Positions 18,873-28,623 are shown, counted from the first letter of the stretch. The stretch: DNA of 64,000 nt from an uncultured Bacteroidota bacterium (GCA_903893815.1 CAITNS010000066.1:1-64000); one strand, 5' to 3'. Numbers and translations: made by a program. The notes: generated by a model from the sequence alone, not told the origin.

Positions 18873-19208
18873 TTATTCGCCAAAAAAATCAATTCGTTTA
18901 AAGTAATCAATCAAGGCATCATTCATTAATTTGCTTTGGCTCTTTGGCTCTAAAAAAGGTATCTTTTCTTTTAGTTCCCAGTGCGGCCAATCATCATCAT
19001 CTCTGCCTTTGTATTCATAAAAACCATAAGGTGCTAACACAGTACAAACGCCTATATGCATGACCTCTAATTTTTCGTCTTTTTTATATGTTTTATAAGG
19101 CTTATCTAATTCTTGTAAGCCAATCATAAATAAAATAGCATCATGATCCATTTCTGAACCAAAACGTTCTTTCAATTTATTTTGCAATTGTTGCCACTCA
19201 GATACCAT
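18873..19208 (-). CDS. Conserved unknown protein overlapping engB
   Basis: About 111 residues starting MVSEWQQLQNKL, with a conserved-looking core MDHDAILFMIGLQELDKPY, LAPYGFYEYKG and DDDDWPHWE. The start overlaps the end of engB by 11 bases, which implies translational coupling. I know this as an uncharacterised protein found in several Bacteroidota, in several cases near engB, but give that only from memory. Earlier in-frame codons up to 19307 merely read the engB tail in another frame, so they are excluded. A ribosome-related role is possible from context only. Confidence 0.75.
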   Translation of the reverse strand: MVSEWQQLQNKLKERFGSEMDHDAILFMIGLQELDKPYKTYKKDEKLEVMHIGVCTVLAPYGFYEYKGRDDDDWPHWELKEKIPFLEPKSQSKLMNDALIDYFKRIDFFGE

Positions 19209-19878
19209 CATTGTCGTTTTCATATTCTTCATCAAACTCATCATCGTCATCGTTGGTCGCTTTAACTCCTTTTGGAGGTGGAATAAAATATTGCATGTTT
19301 TCGCCAATGTATTCTAAAATAGTTTCTTTACCTTGTCTTTTTTCTGCACTAGTTTCAAATATCTGAGGTAACTCTCCCCAATAATCCATTAAGCGTTTTT
19401 TATATTTCATAAAATTACTAGCCCACTGATTTTTACCTAGTTTATCAATTTTAGTAAATGCTAAGCAAAATGGAATTTCATGTTGTGTACACCAATCCAT
19501 AAATTCGCCATCAATAGGTTGTAATTCTAAACGACTATCTATTAAAATAATGACACAAATTAAATTTTTTCGTTTCGTTATATAATTACTAATTAACTCT
19601 TCGAATTTATCTAAATTGGTTTTACTTGTTTTAGCATAACCGTAACCAGGTAAATCCACTAAGTACCATTTATTATCTATAATAAAATGATTAATTAATT
19701 GTGTTTTACCGGGTTTTGAAGAAGTTTTTGCTAAGTTTTTTTCGTTGCAAAGCATATTGATTAACGAAGATTTACCAACGTTACTTCGTCCAATAAAAGC
19801 AAACTCTGGCTTATCGGGTGGGGGACAGTGTTTGTTATTAGAACTGCTTTTTAAAAATTTAGCGTTTTTTATTTCCAT
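19198..19878 (-). CDS. engB: Ribosome biogenesis GTP-binding protein
   Basis: EngB (YsxC/YihA) is a small GTPase needed for assembly of the large ribosomal subunit. G1 GRSNVGKSS (30-38), G2-region Thr residues, G3 DLPGYG (75-80) and G4 TKID (140-143) are all present. Unlike the usual family member of about 200 residues, this one has an extra acidic tail (DDDDEFDEEYENDND) near 209-224. It is followed by, and overlaps, the small unknown gene. Confidence 0.95.
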   Translation of the reverse strand: MEIKNAKFLKSSSNNKHCPPPDKPEFAFIGRSNVGKSSLINMLCNEKNLAKTSSKPGKTQLINHFIIDNKWYLVDLPGYGYAKTSKTNLDKFEELISNYITKRKNLICVIILIDSRLELQPIDGEFMDWCTQHEIPFCLAFTKIDKLGKNQWASNFMKYKKRLMDYWGELPQIFETSAEKRQGKETILEYIGENMQYFIPPPKGVKATNDDDDEFDEEYENDNDGI

Positions 19879-19922
19879 TTTGTTTAATTTAGAATGATGA
19901 TTTTGGATTTAGGAATTGCGAG

Positions 19923-19958
19923 GTACGAATTACGATTTTAAAATTAGAGCATTCGTAC
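19923..19958. repeat. Small inverted repeat upstream of engB
   Basis: GTACGAAT (19923-19930) pairs with ATTCGTAC (19951-19958) around an AT-rich 20-base loop. It lies in the 106-base gap between engB and the acyltransferase gene and resembles an extragenic repeat; a weak bidirectional terminator is also possible. Confidence 0.4.
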
Positions 19959-19984
19959 TTCAAAATTCGTCAATCGAACTTCAA

Positions 19985-20926
19985 TCAACTTCTTTCTCTT
20001 AATTCTTTGTTGTAAGTTTCAATATGTCTATCCGATTTGCTTTTGTAAATATCTGCAATTGTTACCAAAATCCCTGTTTCTTCAACACCACCAAAGGTAG
20101 GATTAACAGCAGTTCCAAAAGATAGCATCGTGCTTGACAAGTTACTATATGCGTTTACCATTGGAGGAATATTTTCTCCTAAGGATCTCACATGTTTATT
20201 TAAAATAGCGTGGCCAGCTTTGTAGTCTTTACCTTCAATCTCATTAAAAAATGCTGATACATCTGTTTTGATTTCAACAGCATGAATAGGTGTAACCAAT
20301 TTTTGAGGATCTGGGAAATAATATCTTAAAAATGATAAAATATAATCACGGGCTTCCACATTAAAATCAGTGTACATGGTTACTTTGCCGTAATAATATT
20401 TCATATCAGGATTATCCACTACAATAGCACCCAATCCGTCCCATAAATTATCTAAACTAAATAGTCCTTTTCTAAATTGTTCGGATGGTTGATATTGAGG
20501 CTGAATAAAAGAACGGCCTAATTCGATAGTATAAGGCAAATAGGTTTTATAAAACTCAGGAGAGAAATCAAATAATTCGGTTGTAGCCAATAATACTTTT
20601 CCATCTTTATATTCAGCATCTCTACATAAAATAAAACGATAAGCACCTACTATTTCTTTTTCAATTGGATCCCAAACTAATAATTGTTTGTAAGGATGTT
20701 CGCCAATGTCAAATTCATCTAGGTCGCAAGCTAAGCCTGTGCCGCCGCCAGCATGACGGAAGCTGACTTCTCTCAAACGACCGATTTCTTTCATCGTGTT
20801 TGGTGAATCGTGGTGAGTAATAATGTAAATTTCATTATCACCGTTATTGGTTTTACGTATGTAGCGATCCTTAGTTAACTCGCTTAATAATGCTTCACGA
20901 GGTATTTTTGCTATGATGTCTTGCAT
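19985..20926 (-). CDS. OlsB/GlsB-like N-acyltransferase (ornithine or glycine lipid synthesis)
   Basis: The 313-residue protein matches the hemolysin-like acyltransferase family (Acetyltransf_5) that contains OlsB and Bacteroides GlsB, which N-acylate ornithine or glycine with a 3-hydroxy fatty acid. Diagnostic stretches are GGGTGLACDLDEFD, VGAYRFILCRD and YTIELGRSFIQPQYQ. The C-terminal third is less conserved and longer than in typical OlsB. It probably makes an amino-acid-containing lipid of the outer membrane. No matching O-acyltransferase is adjacent; a PlsC-like gene lies at 27.4 kb. The headgroup amino acid cannot be read from sequence. Confidence 0.8.
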   Translation of the reverse strand: MQDIIAKIPREALLSELTKDRYIRKTNNGDNEIYIITHHDSPNTMKEIGRLREVSFRHAGGGTGLACDLDEFDIGEHPYKQLLVWDPIEKEIVGAYRFILCRDAEYKDGKVLLATTELFDFSPEFYKTYLPYTIELGRSFIQPQYQPSEQFRKGLFSLDNLWDGLGAIVVDNPDMKYYYGKVTMYTDFNVEARDYILSFLRYYFPDPQKLVTPIHAVEIKTDVSAFFNEIEGKDYKAGHAILNKHVRSLGENIPPMVNAYSNLSSTMLSFGTAVNPTFGGVEETGILVTIADIYKSKSDRHIETYNKELRERS

Positions 20927-21076
20927 AAATAATATTAAGGCAACAAGATAGCAAAAAATGAGGATTATTGTTGATTTTTAAAGGGTTTTGAATGTTAAAA
21001 GATATTAACGTTCAGGTATTTAAAATAATAATTTTTTAATTCAAAATTTAGGTTGCCTTCACTTTATCTTTAAAGT

Positions 21077-22564
21077 ATGTCGCCATTACTTATTATTTCA
21101 TGCATAGGCTTATATTTTGGAGGATTGCTCCTAATTGCCTACTTAACTTCTAAGAATTCAACAGCCGAAAGTTATTTTTCTGGTAATCACACTTCGCCTT
21201 GGTATGCCGTAGCTTTTGGGATGATTGGTGATTCGTTAAGTGGCGTTACTTATATTTCTGTTCCTGGTAAAGTAGGAGGTGCCAATTTCTCGTATTTACA
21301 ATTGGTTCTTGGCTATTTTGTAGGTTATTTCATTATTTCTAAAGTGTTGCTACCTATTTATTACAAAATGAATTTGGTTTCTATTTATACGTATTTAGAA
21401 ACTCGTTTTGGACGACATACACAAAAAACAGGTGCTTTCTTTTTTATATTATCACGTATTTTAGGAGCTTCAGGAAGATTATATTTAGCCGCAGGTGTGA
21501 TTCAGTTTTTTGTATTCGACCAAATAAAAAGTGTACATGTGCCTTTTTGGTTAAGTGTTTCGGTGATTTTAGTATTAATGTTATTATACACTTACAAAGG
21601 TGGTATTAAAACATTGGTATGGACAGATACATTTCAATCTTTATTTTTAGTGCTAGGTGTAGTTGTTTCAATAGCAATTATTATTGATAAAATGGATATT
21701 GGTTTTGGACAAGCCATTACGAATATTGCGAGTTCAGACTATTCAAAAACATTTTTTTGGGATTGGCATAAACCTAATTTTTTTGTGAAAGAATTTATTG
21801 GTGGGATTTTTATTGCTGTTGCTATGACAGGACTTGACCAAAACATGATGCAGAAAAATTTAAGTTGTAAATCATTAGCTGACGCACAAAAAAATATTTT
21901 TTGGTTTAGTATCGTGATGGTGATTGTTAATATTTTCTTTTTATCACTGGGTGTTTTATTGTATCAATATTATGCTCACGCTGCTATCGATTTGCCAATG
22001 AATGCTGAAACAGGAAAAATTATTACTGATAAAGTATTTCCCAATTTGGCATTGAATCATTTGGGTATGTTTGCAGGTTTAATTTTTATTATTGGTTTAA
22101 CTGCAGCTACATTTAGCAGTGCTGATAGTGTTCTCACAACCTTAACAACTTCTACATATATTGATATGTTGGAGTATGATAGAAACACAAAATTAACAGA
22201 TGAACAAAAATCAAAACGTAGAACCTTTATCCATATTGGTTTTGCAGTGATTTTATGGTTAGTGATTATTGTATTTGATATTTTAAATCAGAGGGCTATT
22301 ATTGATACGATTTTGATGTTGGCGGGTTATACTTACGGACCATTACTTGGTTTATTTGCTATTGGATTATTTACGAAGCACAACTTAAATGATAAGTTAG
22401 TGCCAGTTGTTTGTGTTGTAGCTCCAATCATTACTTACATATTAGCAAATTATGTAGTTAAAACCATGACGACTTATGAAATTGGAAATGAATTGATTTT
22501 AATAAATGCTGGTATTACAATACTAGGACTTATGTTTGTGAAGAAGAGAATTGCAATCGCTTAA
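21077..22564 (+). CDS. Sodium:solute symporter family protein
   Basis: A 495-residue inner-membrane protein with about 13 hydrophobic helices and an SSS-family layout. The early motif is AESYFSGNHTSPWYAVAFGM, and a later one is GLTAATFSSADSVLTTLTT, where the paired Ser residues resemble the sodium site of the family. The substrate is unknown; sugars, amino acids and organic acids are all possible. The start ATG at 21077 has a good N terminus (MSPLLIISCIGLYFGG). Its stop overlaps the end of the converging methyltransferase gene by 4 bases. Confidence 0.9.
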   Translation: MSPLLIISCIGLYFGGLLLIAYLTSKNSTAESYFSGNHTSPWYAVAFGMIGDSLSGVTYISVPGKVGGANFSYLQLVLGYFVGYFIISKVLLPIYYKMNLVSIYTYLETRFGRHTQKTGAFFFILSRILGASGRLYLAAGVIQFFVFDQIKSVHVPFWLSVSVILVLMLLYTYKGGIKTLVWTDTFQSLFLVLGVVVSIAIIIDKMDIGFGQAITNIASSDYSKTFFWDWHKPNFFVKEFIGGIFIAVAMTGLDQNMMQKNLSCKSLADAQKNIFWFSIVMVIVNIFFLSLGVLLYQYYAHAAIDLPMNAETGKIITDKVFPNLALNHLGMFAGLIFIIGLTAATFSSADSVLTTLTTSTYIDMLEYDRNTKLTDEQKSKRRTFIHIGFAVILWLVIIVFDILNQRAIIDTILMLAGYTYGPLLGLFAIGLFTKHNLNDKLVPVVCVVAPIITYILANYVVKTMTTYEIGNELILINAGITILGLMFVKKRIAIA

Positions 22565-23328
22565 ATTTTCTCTACTTCCACCGTACAAAACAACCCCAAT
22601 TGTTTACTAAATGGTTTACATAACCATTCAATACCTTTTGCAAAGCCATACATAAAATAGGGGAGCATGGCGCTTCGAGAAACACCACCGCTTAACACAT
22701 ACATAAATGGCGAGTGATAAGTGATTTTATTAATTTTAAGTTTCGGAAAGTCTTTAGCGAATTGTTCTAAATCTCTTTCAAAATAAATATGAGGCAATGC
22801 TTGGTTCGAATTACTTAATGGATTTCCTGGTTTTATTTCGCGAGGTCCATTTTCTTCAAAAGGTTCGTGATGAAAGCGTTTATAAATGAATCTTCCTAAC
22901 GCAGAATTAGCAGGCTCAATCATAATAATTTTTCCGCCAGAGATTAATGTTCGTTCTGCTTCTTGCAAAAATAAATAGGGACGAGGGATGTGATGAAATA
23001 CATTCAGCATCATAATGCAACCTAATTCATTTTCTTTATATGGCATTTCTTCTGCACTAAATACTTTATCAACTACTGGTAAATCTAAAATATCAGAAGT
23101 TACTACTTCAGGAAACTCATCCTTTAAAAATCCACCACCAGAGCCAATTTCCAAGTAAATGCCTTCGCCAACTTCTTTACTTTTTTCAATAAAAATTTTA
23201 TACCAATCTTGATACAAACGTTTTAAAAAAGGTTTTCGTAAAATAATATCTCTATGCGCCAAGGTTGCTCTTGGATCATCTAAATCAAATGCTATGGTAT
23301 ATTTTTTAAACACGGTCTTTACTTGCAA
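22561..23328 (-). CDS. Class I SAM-dependent methyltransferase
   Basis: A 255-residue soluble methyltransferase with motif I LEIGSGGGF near residues 58-66, motif II-like VTSDILDLP, and LNVFHHIPRP. The fold is the Methyltransf_11/25 type. It lies last in a three-gene minus-strand operon behind an FkbM methyltransferase and a GT39-type gene, with a 23-base overlap. Context suggests modification of a glycan or a lipid-linked sugar, but the acceptor is unknown. Confidence 0.85.
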   Translation of the reverse strand: MQVKTVFKKYTIAFDLDDPRATLAHRDIILRKPFLKRLYQDWYKIFIEKSKEVGEGIYLEIGSGGGFLKDEFPEVVTSDILDLPVVDKVFSAEEMPYKENELGCIMMLNVFHHIPRPYLFLQEAERTLISGGKIIMIEPANSALGRFIYKRFHHEPFEENGPREIKPGNPLSNSNQALPHIYFERDLEQFAKDFPKLKINKITYHSPFMYVLSGGVSRSAMLPYFMYGFAKGIEWLCKPFSKQLGLFCTVEVEKI

Positions 23329-24055
23329 AAATATTCATGTAAGTGGTTTCTGGTAAATCCAAAAACGTTTTTACTTTCTCTTCAGTTAATTCAGTTAATT
23401 GATTATTATCAATTAAATAAATATAAAAATGGTTTTGTTTTAAGAAATGAAAATACTCTAAAACATTGGTTCCGGCTTTGCGCATACCGTAAGGCCAAAA
23501 TTCTGAAAGCATTTTTAAATGAGGACTTTGCAATGTTTTTGTCATGCCATTTACAGCGCTCATTTCAAAACCTTGAATGTCCATTTTAATGAAATTTATT
23601 TCAGATGTTGTTGATTGTAGATACTCATCCACTGCTATTGCATGAATATCAATTTCTTGATCGTACTCATCAGGCTTGTATGTTCTGTGATCTACATTTA
23701 ATTTTTTAGAAGTGTAAATTTTTATGGTTTCTGTTTTATCTGAAACGGCTTTGTTATTGATGGTTACATTTGGTAAATGTTTACTTCTACTTTCTAAATG
23801 TTTAAAGTTAGTTGTGTCAGGTTCAAAACAATGTACATTCCCTTTTTCTCCAACGATGCCAGATAATATTTCTGCGTAAAAACCAATATTAGCGCCAATA
23901 TCCAAAACAGTATCTCCTGTTTTGATGTATTTTTTCATTAACGAAATCTCAAAGGCGTCTTGTTTTTCTTTGAATGATTTATAGGTTAATTTATAAATAG
24001 GGAAACAGTTCTTGTACAAAAAATTACCAAGTGCTATGCTTAAAGATGATGCCAT
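23306..24055 (-). CDS. FkbM-family methyltransferase
   Basis: A 249-residue SAM methyltransferase of the FkbM type, which usually O-methylates sugars or polyketides. The SAM-binding motif TVLDIGANIGFYAE is near residue 50, followed by VHCFEPD and INFIKMDIQGFE, both FkbM hallmarks. Its ATG shares one base with the stop of the upstream glycosyltransferase, so the genes are coupled. This points to methylation of a surface polysaccharide or glycolipid. Confidence 0.88.
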   Translation of the reverse strand: MASSLSIALGNFLYKNCFPIYKLTYKSFKEKQDAFEISLMKKYIKTGDTVLDIGANIGFYAEILSGIVGEKGNVHCFEPDTTNFKHLESRSKHLPNVTINNKAVSDKTETIKIYTSKKLNVDHRTYKPDEYDQEIDIHAIAVDEYLQSTTSEINFIKMDIQGFEMSAVNGMTKTLQSPHLKMLSEFWPYGMRKAGTNVLEYFHFLKQNHFYIYLIDNNQLTELTEEKVKTFLDLPETTYMNIFASKDRV

Positions 24056-25773
24056 TATTTTGTAATTTCAAAAATATAAGATTGTTCAGATAAACCTTCG
24101 GTATGTACTAATTTTAATTTATTAGGATACTTTTGAAAGATAGGTTGAACAATGTTATGAACTGTATTAATCACATCTCCACTATTAATTTTTGGATTAA
24201 TTCTCAAACTTCCAACCATGATATGTGTCACACCTTTAGAAGCAAAAAAGGCTAAAGCACTATCTGGATTAGATTGTTGAGTTAGAGAATCTTTAACAAT
24301 AACGCTATAAATAGGGAAGAATTTTTTTCCTTTTCCATACACAAAACTCATCGGCGCTTTTCTACTAGCCACTAAAGTATTTGCAGGTAAACTATCTGAG
24401 CACCATTGGCTACATTTTAAAAAGTTTTGCCAATCTGGTGTGTAGCCATAATAAATATTACCAGATAAATTTTTCTTTACAATAGGTAAATTTTCTGAGC
24501 CACGTTTAAAAGATGACATTAAAACAGATGCCGATATGATGCCAACAATCACTAAATAAATGCCTTGCCCCATGCCTGATTTTTTTACTGTATTAAAAAA
24601 TAAATAATACATTAAGATTAACATTATTGGCATACATATTAAAACAATACGAGGCTGGTCCCATCGTGCCTGAAGGATAACAAATGATAATAGTAATTGA
24701 GCGCCAGTAAATAATCCAAAAAACACTAAAGGTTTATTTTTTTGTTTAAATACTTGAAATAGGGCAATTAGGATAATCACTACTATAAAAAATGCCAAGT
24801 ATTTATATTCGCTTTGTAATTTATCGGCTTGTAATTGAGTTTCAACTGGTTTGGTATACTCTTCTCTTAAGCCTAGTAATTCGTAAAAACGTTTCCCTAA
24901 ATACAAATTACAGTTGTCGAAAAAACGACCAATAAAACCAGCAACATCATCATTTCCTAAAGCTTTGTCGTAAGGATCTTTTAATAATAGAATTTTACTT
25001 TGTCCGCTAAATTGATTTTGAGAACCCCAAATTAATTTAACCAATAACTCGTATGGAACTTTAAAAACTAAATATGCACCTAAAGCAAATCCTACATTCT
25101 TCCATTGTTTTTCGATTACGAAATAAAACATTAAAACGGGAACAGCAACAATAGCAACACTTTTGCAGGTAGCAATCAAAAAGGTAAACAAGCCTACCAT
25201 TAACCATAGTTTATAGTGTTTATTGGCATTAGGCTCCAATTGCAGTGCATCATACAATTTAAAAAACCAAAAGAAAAATAAGGATTGTAAGAATAAATAA
25301 AACGCTTCTGTAAATGTCATACTCGCATAATACTGTATTAAGTGATTACAACTCACAAAAATCATTACTGGAATAAATACTACAAATGGAATTCTTTTAA
25401 AGAATGTTTTATAAAAAAAGAAGACCGCAAAAAAATTGAAAACGACGTTAAATAGTTTAAATAATAAAAGCTTAAAACCAAATAGTTTTGTTAGTATGCC
25501 TAAAAACAAAACATACAATGGTGCATTTTGTGTGTAGAAAAAATTCGGAAACTCATTCACGTAACGCCATCCTCCTTCTAAATATAGAGCATCATCGTGT
25601 GCTTCACTAATACGAGCGTTAAAAAGCATGAAAGAAAAAAATAAGGATAAGCCAAGAAAGGTAAAAAGTAGTTTATTATTATTGTTTTCGCCCCATGCAT
25701 CTATTTTGTCAAATAAGGTTTTATTATTTAACGAACTAGAAGCAGTGTTTTTTGATGTAGTCGTTTTTGCCAT
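24055..25773 (-). CDS. GT-C/GT39-type membrane glycosyltransferase
   Basis: A 572-residue integral membrane protein with roughly ten to twelve helices and a C-terminal periplasmic domain. The first periplasmic loop carries SEAHDDALYLEGG, an acidic Asp-Asp motif as in GT39/ArnT-type enzymes that use lipid-linked sugar donors. It heads a three-gene set with two methyltransferases, consistent with glycosylation of a surface component. Donor and acceptor are unknown. An N-terminal Ser/Thr/Lys-rich cytoplasmic tail of about 30 residues precedes the first helix. Confidence 0.8.
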   Translation of the reverse strand: MAKTTTSKNTASSSLNNKTLFDKIDAWGENNNNKLLFTFLGLSLFFSFMLFNARISEAHDDALYLEGGWRYVNEFPNFFYTQNAPLYVLFLGILTKLFGFKLLLFKLFNVVFNFFAVFFFYKTFFKRIPFVVFIPVMIFVSCNHLIQYYASMTFTEAFYLFLQSLFFFWFFKLYDALQLEPNANKHYKLWLMVGLFTFLIATCKSVAIVAVPVLMFYFVIEKQWKNVGFALGAYLVFKVPYELLVKLIWGSQNQFSGQSKILLLKDPYDKALGNDDVAGFIGRFFDNCNLYLGKRFYELLGLREEYTKPVETQLQADKLQSEYKYLAFFIVVIILIALFQVFKQKNKPLVFFGLFTGAQLLLSFVILQARWDQPRIVLICMPIMLILMYYLFFNTVKKSGMGQGIYLVIVGIISASVLMSSFKRGSENLPIVKKNLSGNIYYGYTPDWQNFLKCSQWCSDSLPANTLVASRKAPMSFVYGKGKKFFPIYSVIVKDSLTQQSNPDSALAFFASKGVTHIMVGSLRINPKINSGDVINTVHNIVQPIFQKYPNKLKLVHTEGLSEQSYIFEITK

Positions 25774-25846
25774 AGTATATTACTCAGAATCACAAAAATA
25801 ACAAATTAATTATGCTAATCTCATTTTATAACAGCATGATTTTGCG

Positions 25847-25854
25847 TATTTTTG
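25847..25854 (+). promoter_or_regulatory. Bacteroidota -7 element for the 25.9 kb methyltransferase
   Basis: TATTTTTG matches TAnnTTTG and lies 44 bases before the ATG at 25899. Confidence 0.4.
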
Positions 25855-25898
25855 ACAAATTTGAGATAAGAAATTTATTAAATTATAATTATAGATAG

Positions 25899-26660
25899 AT
25901 GTTCCATTTTATACTTCGCACCATCCCTCGTCCCATACTTATTAAACTGAGTTTAATTTTCAGTAAAATAGCGCCAATATTATACTACGGTAACAGATTT
26001 GAAGATCCTATTAGTGGTAAAACTTACCGTAAATTTTTACCCTATGGTTACAGTAAAAATGTTGCTCGCGAAAATGCACTTTGTCCAGGTAGTTTGTCTT
26101 TAGAAAGACATCGTTTATTATGGTTATATCTAAAAGAAAAAACTAATTTTTTTAACGCGAAACATAAATTATTGCATATTGCACCAGAGCAATGCTTTTA
26201 CAAGTTATTTAAAGCGATGCCTAATTTAGAATATGTAACAGGAGATTATAATTCGCCTATTGCCGATCATCACTTTGATTTACATAAAGCTCCTTTTGCT
26301 GATAATACGTTTGATGTGATTTTTTGTCATCATGTGCTAGAGCATGTGGAAGATGCCGACCAATGTATGCGCGAATTATATCGTATGATGAAACCAGGAG
26401 GATTTGGTATTTTTCAAATACCTCAGGATGTCAATCGTTACGAAACATATGAGGATAAAAACATTACTAGTGAAAAAGACCGTGAAATTCATTTTTGGCA
26501 AAAAGATCACGTACGATTATTTGGTTTAGATTACAAAGATAAATTAGCGGCAGCTGGCTTTAATGTAACAGTAGAAGACTATACTAAAGAAATTAGCCCA
26601 GAATTAGTTGAAAGATATCGGTTACCAAAAGGAGAATTGCTTTATTTATGTAGGAAATAA
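25899..26660 (+). CDS. Class I SAM-dependent methyltransferase
   Basis: A 253-residue methyltransferase with an N-terminal basic/hydrophobic segment and a Methyltransf_11-like core: LLHIAPEQCFYKLF, then FDVIFCHHVLEHVEDAD and MKPGGFGIFQIP. Motif I is unusual, with APEQ in place of the glycine-rich loop, so the SAM pocket may be altered. It diverges from the GT39 operon and may belong to the same surface-modification locus. The acceptor is unknown. Confidence 0.85.
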   Translation: MFHFILRTIPRPILIKLSLIFSKIAPILYYGNRFEDPISGKTYRKFLPYGYSKNVARENALCPGSLSLERHRLLWLYLKEKTNFFNAKHKLLHIAPEQCFYKLFKAMPNLEYVTGDYNSPIADHHFDLHKAPFADNTFDVIFCHHVLEHVEDADQCMRELYRMMKPGGFGIFQIPQDVNRYETYEDKNITSEKDREIHFWQKDHVRLFGLDYKDKLAAAGFNVTVEDYTKEISPELVERYRLPKGELLYLCRK

Positions 26661-26693
26661 TAGTTGAACATTTTTAAATTCAATTATTTGTAT

Positions 26694-26701
26694 TAGTTTT
26701 G
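26694..26701 (+). promoter_or_regulatory. Bacteroidota -7 element for the secreted protein gene
   Basis: TAGTTTTG matches TAnnTTTG, 22 bases before the ATG at 26724. Confidence 0.5.
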
Positions 26702-26723
26702 TGTATAACTTTAAAAAGAAATT

Positions 26724-27392
26724 ATGAAAAAAACGATCTATTTAGCTTTATTATCAATTACTTCTGCTACTGGCATGTTTGCCCAAATGTCAATAGGTGG
26801 AAATTCTGGAGGTGGATCTGCACCAATGGCTGCCTTAAACTCTGGTGATATTAATGCTTTAACAACTGTAAAAAGCGTTAATATTGTTTATACTTACAAT
26901 GATTTAGGTGTAGGTGCTTTTAGAAAAGAAGAAGATTACCTTAATAAGAAATGTGAGGAACTTAAGAAAAAAGATGCTTCTGCTTGTGATAAATTTAGAA
27001 AGGATTGGGTTGAAGGAAGAAAAACAAAATTTGAGCCTAAATTTGAGGAATTGTTTACTAAATATGGTGAAAAAACAGCTTTCATGACAGGTGTTAATAA
27101 TAGCACTAATAATGAAATTACTTTAGAGGTGCATACATTATTTATTGAGCCAGGTTTTAATATTGGTATTGCTAAAAAACCAGCATATATTGATATTGAA
27201 TTTACTTTTAAAGATAAGACAGGAAAAGCATTATGTATTTTCTATATTAAGAATGCAGTTGGTGCACAAATGATGGGTTTTGATTATGATGTAACTTCAC
27301 GTTTAGTTGAAAGTTATGCGAAATCTGCTAAAATGTTAACCGGAGTTATTAAGAAAGAAAGAAAGAAAGCTAAAATTAAAATTGAAGGATAA
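26724..27392 (+). CDS. Secreted protein of unknown function
   Basis: A clear signal peptide (MKKTIYLALLSITSATGMFA, cleaved near AQM) precedes a short Gly/Ser-rich stretch and a mixed alpha/beta domain. The middle contains two Cys (in KKCEELKKKDASACDKF) that could form a disulphide, and the end is very basic (KKERKKAKIKIEG). It has its own promoter and terminator. I recognise it only as a conserved hypothetical of Bacteroidota. No sorting domain is present, so it is probably periplasmic. Confidence 0.8.
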   Translation: MKKTIYLALLSITSATGMFAQMSIGGNSGGGSAPMAALNSGDINALTTVKSVNIVYTYNDLGVGAFRKEEDYLNKKCEELKKKDASACDKFRKDWVEGRKTKFEPKFEELFTKYGEKTAFMTGVNNSTNNEITLEVHTLFIEPGFNIGIAKKPAYIDIEFTFKDKTGKALCIFYIKNAVGAQMMGFDYDVTSRLVESYAKSAKMLTGVIKKERKKAKIKIEG

Positions 27393-27406
27393 TAAGATAA
27401 TCAATT

Positions 27407-27436
27407 AAAAAAATCCCCTTTAATCATGCATTAAAG
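27407..27436. terminator. Bidirectional terminator
   Basis: AAAATCCCCTTTAA / TTAAAGGGGATTTT around TCATGCA is flanked by A on one side and T on the other. It serves both the secreted protein gene and the converging acyltransferase gene. Confidence 0.85.
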
Positions 27437-27444
27437 GGGATTTT

Positions 27445-28623
27445 TTATTTTAGTTTATTAAACAATGGATTTGCATAAAGAGTTAAAAATAAATTTTTTA
27501 AAACTTCTGGTTCGCCAGTCATATCTTTTATTTTTGAATCGATATAATTTAAAAAGGATTCTTTTTCTGCCTTATTATAATTGCGTTCAAATACATCTGT
27601 TTTATTTAATAAATCATACGCAACGTAGTTGATTGGATTTAACTTATAGTTTTGATAAATACATTTATCAATATATGAGGCTAGTAGTTTTATTTTTTCA
27701 TTTTCATTGGCAGTTTTATCAATCTCCACTAAATCATTTGCTGTAATTAGTTTCCCAAACGCAACGTGTATTTTTCCTTTAGGTTGCTTAACACCTGTTA
27801 AAATGCTATTTAAATCTTCTCCAGGTGCTTTTACATATTTTGTGTGTAGCGATGATAAATATAATTCCTGCACTTTTAAATGATCGCAAGGCTCGTATTC
27901 AAAACTAATAGTAAGAGGAACGATGTTTAATTCAGCAAAACTTTTTTTGAAATCAGCATCACCACTTAGGTTTAACATTTTTAATAAACCAGTTTGCGTC
28001 ATGTCGTTACCATCTTTGGTTCTACCATTGCGCTGTGCTATCCAAACACTTGTATTTTTATCCAAAATTACATGACGAATGTATGCGCTTAAATGACGAG
28101 AAATATCATATAGCTCTTTTACATTTCCTTCACGTTTTACGGTAAACATTCGATTCATTCTTCCAAAGTCAGTAATAAAGCCTTGATCCATTAAGTTAGA
28201 TCCAAAGGTTATTTCCGACGTTTCAAAATCTTCTTTATCTAAAATAATTTGAAGAATAGCGCTATCTAATAAAATATCTCGGTGGTTTGCAATATATAAA
28301 TAGGCATTATCTCTATCTAAATGTTCGATCCCATTCCAGCTTAAACCTGCAGATGTTGAGTTTACTATTTTCCAAATAGCCTCACTCATATAACCTGTTT
28401 GAAATTCGTAAGGAGATTTTGTGTTTAGTGCTTTTTCAATAACTTCTTCTTTGCTCATTTCTGGCCATAAATAGGCCATGGCTTTGTGATAAGAATCGTA
28501 TTGAGCAATGCGTTCCATCACTCCATCCGACTCATTGTCGTAATAAGGTCTTAATAATTCGAAATTAAATTCTTTAGCAAAGTCGCTAATTTTATTTGGT
28601 GGTGCTGATATGTATTTTTTCAT
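27445..28623 (-). CDS. PlsC-like acyltransferase family protein
   Basis: A 392-residue soluble or peripheral-membrane protein related to glycerolipid acyltransferases. NHRDILLD at 113-120 occupies the place of the catalytic HX4D box, but has one extra residue between His and the last Asp. SVWIAQRNGRTKDG near 205 resembles the later glycine-containing block. It is larger than a plain PlsC, with extra N- and C-terminal helical regions. It may O-acylate a lipid, possibly the partner of the OlsB-like gene at 20 kb, but this is inference. It starts 2 bases after the stop of the CoA-ligase-like gene, so the two form an operon. Confidence 0.75.
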   Translation of the reverse strand: MKKYISAPPNKISDFAKEFNFELLRPYYDNESDGVMERIAQYDSYHKAMAYLWPEMSKEEVIEKALNTKSPYEFQTGYMSEAIWKIVNSTSAGLSWNGIEHLDRDNAYLYIANHRDILLDSAILQIILDKEDFETSEITFGSNLMDQGFITDFGRMNRMFTVKREGNVKELYDISRHLSAYIRHVILDKNTSVWIAQRNGRTKDGNDMTQTGLLKMLNLSGDADFKKSFAELNIVPLTISFEYEPCDHLKVQELYLSSLHTKYVKAPGEDLNSILTGVKQPKGKIHVAFGKLITANDLVEIDKTANENEKIKLLASYIDKCIYQNYKLNPINYVAYDLLNKTDVFERNYNKAEKESFLNYIDSKIKDMTGEPEVLKNLFLTLYANPLFNKLK

